A DNA stretch of 64,000 nt from the NCBI GenBank assembly GCA_018894105.1, contig CM032117.1, positions 895,501 through 959,500 on the forward strand, read 5' to 3'. The DNA is from Jacaranda mimosifolia (Eukaryota; Streptophyta; Magnoliopsida; Lamiales; Bignoniaceae). Of the stretch, positions 60,983 through 64,000 are shown one piece after another. The translations under genes and the position numbers were made by a program. The stretch's first letter is position 1, and each line of letters starts with the position of its first letter. The notes below the pieces were generated by a model. The model worked only from the letters and a program-made list of their open reading frames with translations. It was not told the origin of the DNA and searched no databases.

Positions 60983-61618
60983 CTATGGAGAAGGGTTTCG
61001 TCTGGCTAAATTCTCAGCGATCTGAGCTAAAGACTGGAGATTACATTTCACAATGGTGTCGACAAAAACGCAGGTTTCTTCTTTAGTGTTACCTTGCGGC
61101 ACGTCAACAACGTAGGACTCCACGACCACGGTGCCGCCGTTGGCCGCCGAGTGTAGGGTGGTGACTGACCGGTAGTTGGCCAAGCGGTGGTCCCCTCCGA
61201 CGACGCTGAAGCTGATGACGTGGCGCTCGTCGTCGAGGATCTCCAAACGTTCGGTGCTGCTGACGGCGGGCAGGCCGGAGATGACACGGACTTCTCTCAG
61301 GGTGCCCACGTCGCCGTTTCCGAGGACGACGTGGCAGCTCTTGAGGAAGTGTTTGTAGGCTTGTGGGTTGTCGAAGCGGCGGACGACTGACCATACGGTG
61401 GAGACGGGGGCGGAGATATGTTGGCTGACGGCGGAGCAGCACTGGTTAGGGCCCATGGCGTGGGTGTGGTACCGTGCTACGTGGTCCGGGACTTGGGCGG
61501 CGGTGGGGTGACGGTAGACTTGTTTACATGCCGTGGCGGCGGCAGCGGCGGCGGTAGGTGTTTCGTTGATTCTTTGAAGTAGAAGGGAGGATTTTGGATT
61601 GTTCGAAGGCATTTTCAT
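60983..61618 (-). CDS. PYL4: PYR/PYL/RCAR abscisic-acid receptor, PYL4/5/6-type, intronless, 211 aa
   Basis: Soluble START/Bet v1-fold receptor that binds ABA and then inhibits clade A PP2C phosphatases. A single exon encodes 211 aa. A low-complexity N-terminus (poly-Ala at 23-28) precedes the fold. Key elements: VVRRFDNPQAYKHFLKSC with the ABA-carboxylate lysine at 89; gate loop SGLPA at 114-118; STERLEILDDERH with the conserved Glu at 123; latch HRL at 144-146; VESYVVDVPQGN; and the C-terminal helix with Asn193. The long N-terminus, lack of introns and VYRHPTAAQVPDHVARYHTH place it with PYL4/5/6 (subfamily II, monomeric). The ATG at 61618 is the first in frame; a second at 61612 would remove two residues. 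The region is GC-rich, which creates long spurious frames in other phases. Proximity to TBL34 supports PYL4 over PYL5 or PYL6. Confidence 0.95.
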   Translation of the reverse strand: MKMPSNNPKSSLLLQRINETPTAAAAAATACKQVYRHPTAAQVPDHVARYHTHAMGPNQCCSAVSQHISAPVSTVWSVVRRFDNPQAYKHFLKSCHVVLGNGDVGTLREVRVISGLPAVSSTERLEILDDERHVISFSVVGGDHRLANYRSVTTLHSAANGGTVVVESYVVDVPQGNTKEETCVFVDTIVKCNLQSLAQIAENLARRNPSP

Positions 61619-61765
61619 GGAGGGCTTAGGTTCAATCTGCTTCTAATTTTTTGCTTTGCTGATCTTTGATGTGTGGATCTTTGCAAGTAGAAACAGAAAA
61701 GGAGAGATAGATGCAGAGGGATATGAAGGAAAGGTGTATACTATTTGGCTTTGTGTGTAAATTGG

Positions 61766-61774
61766 TATATATAT
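61766..61774 (-). promoter_or_regulatory. TATA box of the PYL gene
   Basis: The minus strand reads GCAGCCAATATATATACC: a CCAAT motif overlapping a TATATATA box about 150 bp upstream of the ATG. The leader that follows is CT-rich (CTATCTCTCCTTTTC). Confidence 0.5.
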
Positions 61775-62019
61775 TGGCTGCTAGAGAGAGAAGAGCAGTT
61801 TTCAACTCTCTGAGCTTCTTACCAGTTGAGGATGGGCTGAGTACATCATACATCAATGTAAGAGAGAGAAAAAGGGCAGTTGGATTTTCTAAGGAGAGAG
61901 AGAAGAGATTATGAAGATTCATGTGAGGGCAATAAAAATAGGATCTACTTGCCCTAATCAAGTTACCAAAACACCCTTGAAAATTGAAATGGCCAAATGC
62001 AAAATACAAACCCAACAGT

Positions 62020-62312
62020 CAGTTTAGTTGTGTTTTTATTTTTAATATTTTTAAATTTTGAATAATTAATTAAAATAAATGAATTGAAAATATATTTATA
62101 TTTGGATATTATATTAAAAAAGTAATGGTTATAAAGAGTTTAGTATGTTGTAAGTGGAGAAGAATATGTATACATTATTGAGAAAAAATATATAGGTTAT
62201 TAACAAACGTGTTTTGAGATGAAAATGAATTGGAATATTAATAAAAATGATGATAAGTTATTGATAATTCATTTCAAAATAGTAAAAATGAATTTAAAAA
62301 CACAATCAAACT
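62020..62312. mobile_element. Probable Tourist-like MITE 7
   Basis: The left end CAGTTTAGTTGTGTTTTTAT pairs with the reverse complement of the right end (CTAGTTTGATTGTGTTTTTA). About 293 bp, AT-rich, without a clean target duplication. It sits about 400 bp upstream of the PYL start codon. Confidence 0.5.
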
Positions 62313-64000
62313 AGTTGTAAGCATATGTCGAACTTCTTTTGTTTTCTTTTGGCCTTTTAACTTTTAAGTTGAGTAGTTTTTGGACCAACAATATAAGTCT
62401 CGCATATAAAATATTATGTTATGAGTTCGAATCTAACAAACACCCAATGCGCATGTGTATAAATGGAAAAAAAAAAAAAAAACTTGAAATTATTATAAGA
62501 CATTTGGAAAGTTACAATAATATTTTTGAAGCTTTTGAATATCAAAATCTAATGTCTTAATTATTATGAGAATAGGTAAGTACTTACATTTTGATCAAAT
62601 TTAAATTTAATATTACATTTAGAATTATAATTTTACCACTTGAATCGGATATCACTTGCCATATCCATATTATAACTTATTTCTCTTCATAAAAAATCTC
62701 TAGAAAACACTAGAACATTTTATTGCTATCAAATTGATGTTACGATCAACTTTCAAAATAGTGCAAGTCTCCATCAACATCAAAAGAAAAATAAAATAAA
62801 ATAAAATAAAAAGTTTCAAACATTTATTGGGTTTTTAAATGGCCAAGTTGGGTAGAGAAGATTGTCGTTTCCTTAAAAGAAAGTTATTTCTTTTTGCCAC
62901 CATCCCAAATTGGAGTTGCAGCAATGAAGGATAATGCAAAATAAATAGCGCAAATGGCTCAACTGCCCCCCCAATGATCAATTGGTTTAAATTTAATGGC
63001 CAATGATCAACTTGGGTCGAGAAAATCAGGCATGGCCTCATTCACAACTTGGACAAATTCAATCTGCATAATTGTTGAAATCTCCATATTTTTTTTTCTC
63101 CTTTCTTATCAGTCACGCCTCTCAACTTGCCATATTGTCTCATCGATACATATTTAATAAAAAATAATTTTATATTGAAAAAGCACTTTCAAGAATGAGA
63201 GGGTTAATTTTTTTTTATAAATTATATAAAAAATTTCAATTCTTTCAATGTAAGATAAATCAGATATCGTCCCACTTGATTTAATTAAAAGAATAAGTAT
63301 AAAACGTTGTTTTCATAGACAATGTCATGTAATGTTGATCATATTCATATAAAAGATAAAGGTCCAAACTCAGTATCACACACCTCCCACCACCCACTTC
63401 GATTAATATTTATGAATGTTGTTTTCCTTTCTTTTTTTATATACTAATTATTCCTAATTTAAAGAAGAAATTTTGAATTTTTTTCGAATATTGGTACAAT
63501 TGTACTTGGTTTCGTGACTATTTTAAAATAATATGCCACTAGGTCTGTATTTTGGTCCCGTCCAACTGTTACATCTTGTGCTCTAGCAATAGTTATGCAG
63601 CAAGTGATTGATGCCATACATTGATTGGAACCAAAAAGAGTGATGGTATTATAATATTACAATGCTCGTCACCTTTTTTCTCTTTTCCACAAATAAAAAA
63701 TAAAAAATAAAAAATAATAATAATGATTCCAAAAATTTACTCTATTAATTAATATTTCAAACTCCACATCTAATGTTTTATATTAATTAATTTCTCCTTC
63801 ATTTTGATGTTGGTTTTCTTGCTGTTATTTATAGTAATTAATATTTTATTGTTTCTTTTTAAATATTGTAAGCATAAATTTTATTCAATTAATATACTCT
63901 ACAAGAAAAATAGAAACTTGTTGATAAAATATCAAATGGTAACACCAAAATCGCCATTAATTATATATACTCAACAACAAAAGTTTATATTGTTATAATA
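62313..64000. other. Intergenic, no supported gene
   Basis: AT-rich sequence to the window end. Apart from the SINE remnant at about 62385-62484, no gene or delimited repeat was recognised. Confidence 0.5.
62385..62484 (+). mobile_element. Candidate SINE with poly(A) tail
   Basis: ATGAGTTCGAATCTAAC is a B box; the sequence continues AATGCGCATGTGTATAAATG and an A16 tail, like the other copies in this window. The A box is degraded and target duplications are unclear. Confidence 0.5.

Noticed and set aside
61048..61442. Overlapping 79-aa and 112-aa frames, and plus-strand frames, within the PYL gene
   Set aside because: Shadows of the GC-rich PYL coding sequence in other phases.

Overview
This window is nuclear DNA of a flowering plant, most likely a eudicot. 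Genes have many short exons with GT-AG introns, intergenic DNA is AT-rich, and plant-only families are present (TBL acetyltransferases, a PYL abscisic-acid receptor, a BES1/BZR1-type factor, a plastid-type MATE transporter, a plant-type BRCA2). No organelle, bacterial or viral segment was seen. Splice sites were assigned by eye; for each complete multi-exon gene model the exon phases join and the summed length is a multiple of three.

Layout: 1-243, the last two exons of an unrecognised plus-strand gene. 3039-9346 (minus), a 13-exon DTX44-like MATE transporter. 12867-13041 (minus), a probable small-protein gene with a TATA box. 14.4-23.8 kb, a gene-poor mobile-element region: Tourist-like MITEs, a 485-bp inverted-repeat element, and a three-layer nest in which a solo LTR sits in a SINE that sits in a LINE fragment. 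24099-30247 (plus), BRCA2 in 19 exons (1140 aa). 31361-31974 (plus), a very short BES1/BZR1-type gene. 33295-50733 (minus), five complete tandem TRICHOME BIREFRINGENCE-LIKE genes, called TBL-A to TBL-E here. 51-61 kb, more mobile elements: a 275-bp tandem repeat, an 882-bp solo LTR, MITEs and a Helitron candidate. 60983-61618 (minus), an intronless PYL4/5/6-type ABA receptor.

The genes are not an operon; each has its own promoter. Their order is informative. From memory of Arabidopsis locus numbers, PYL4, TBL34 and DTX44 are consecutive (At2g38310/20/30), TBL35 lies next to BRCA2B (At5g01620/30), and TBL33 next to PYL6 (At2g40320/30). Here DTX44, BRCA2, a TBL35-like gene (TBL-A), a TBL34-like gene (TBL-E) and a PYL4-type gene share about 60 kb. 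The window therefore looks like the unfractionated ancestor of several Arabidopsis segments, with extra TBL copies (B, C, D) between the TBL35 and TBL34 types.

The TBL introns have collected mobile DNA. The fourth introns of TBL-B and TBL-E each carry a long inverted-repeat element flanked by a perfect 9-bp target duplication (Mutator-like), and TBL-B intron 4 also holds a minisatellite-like array.
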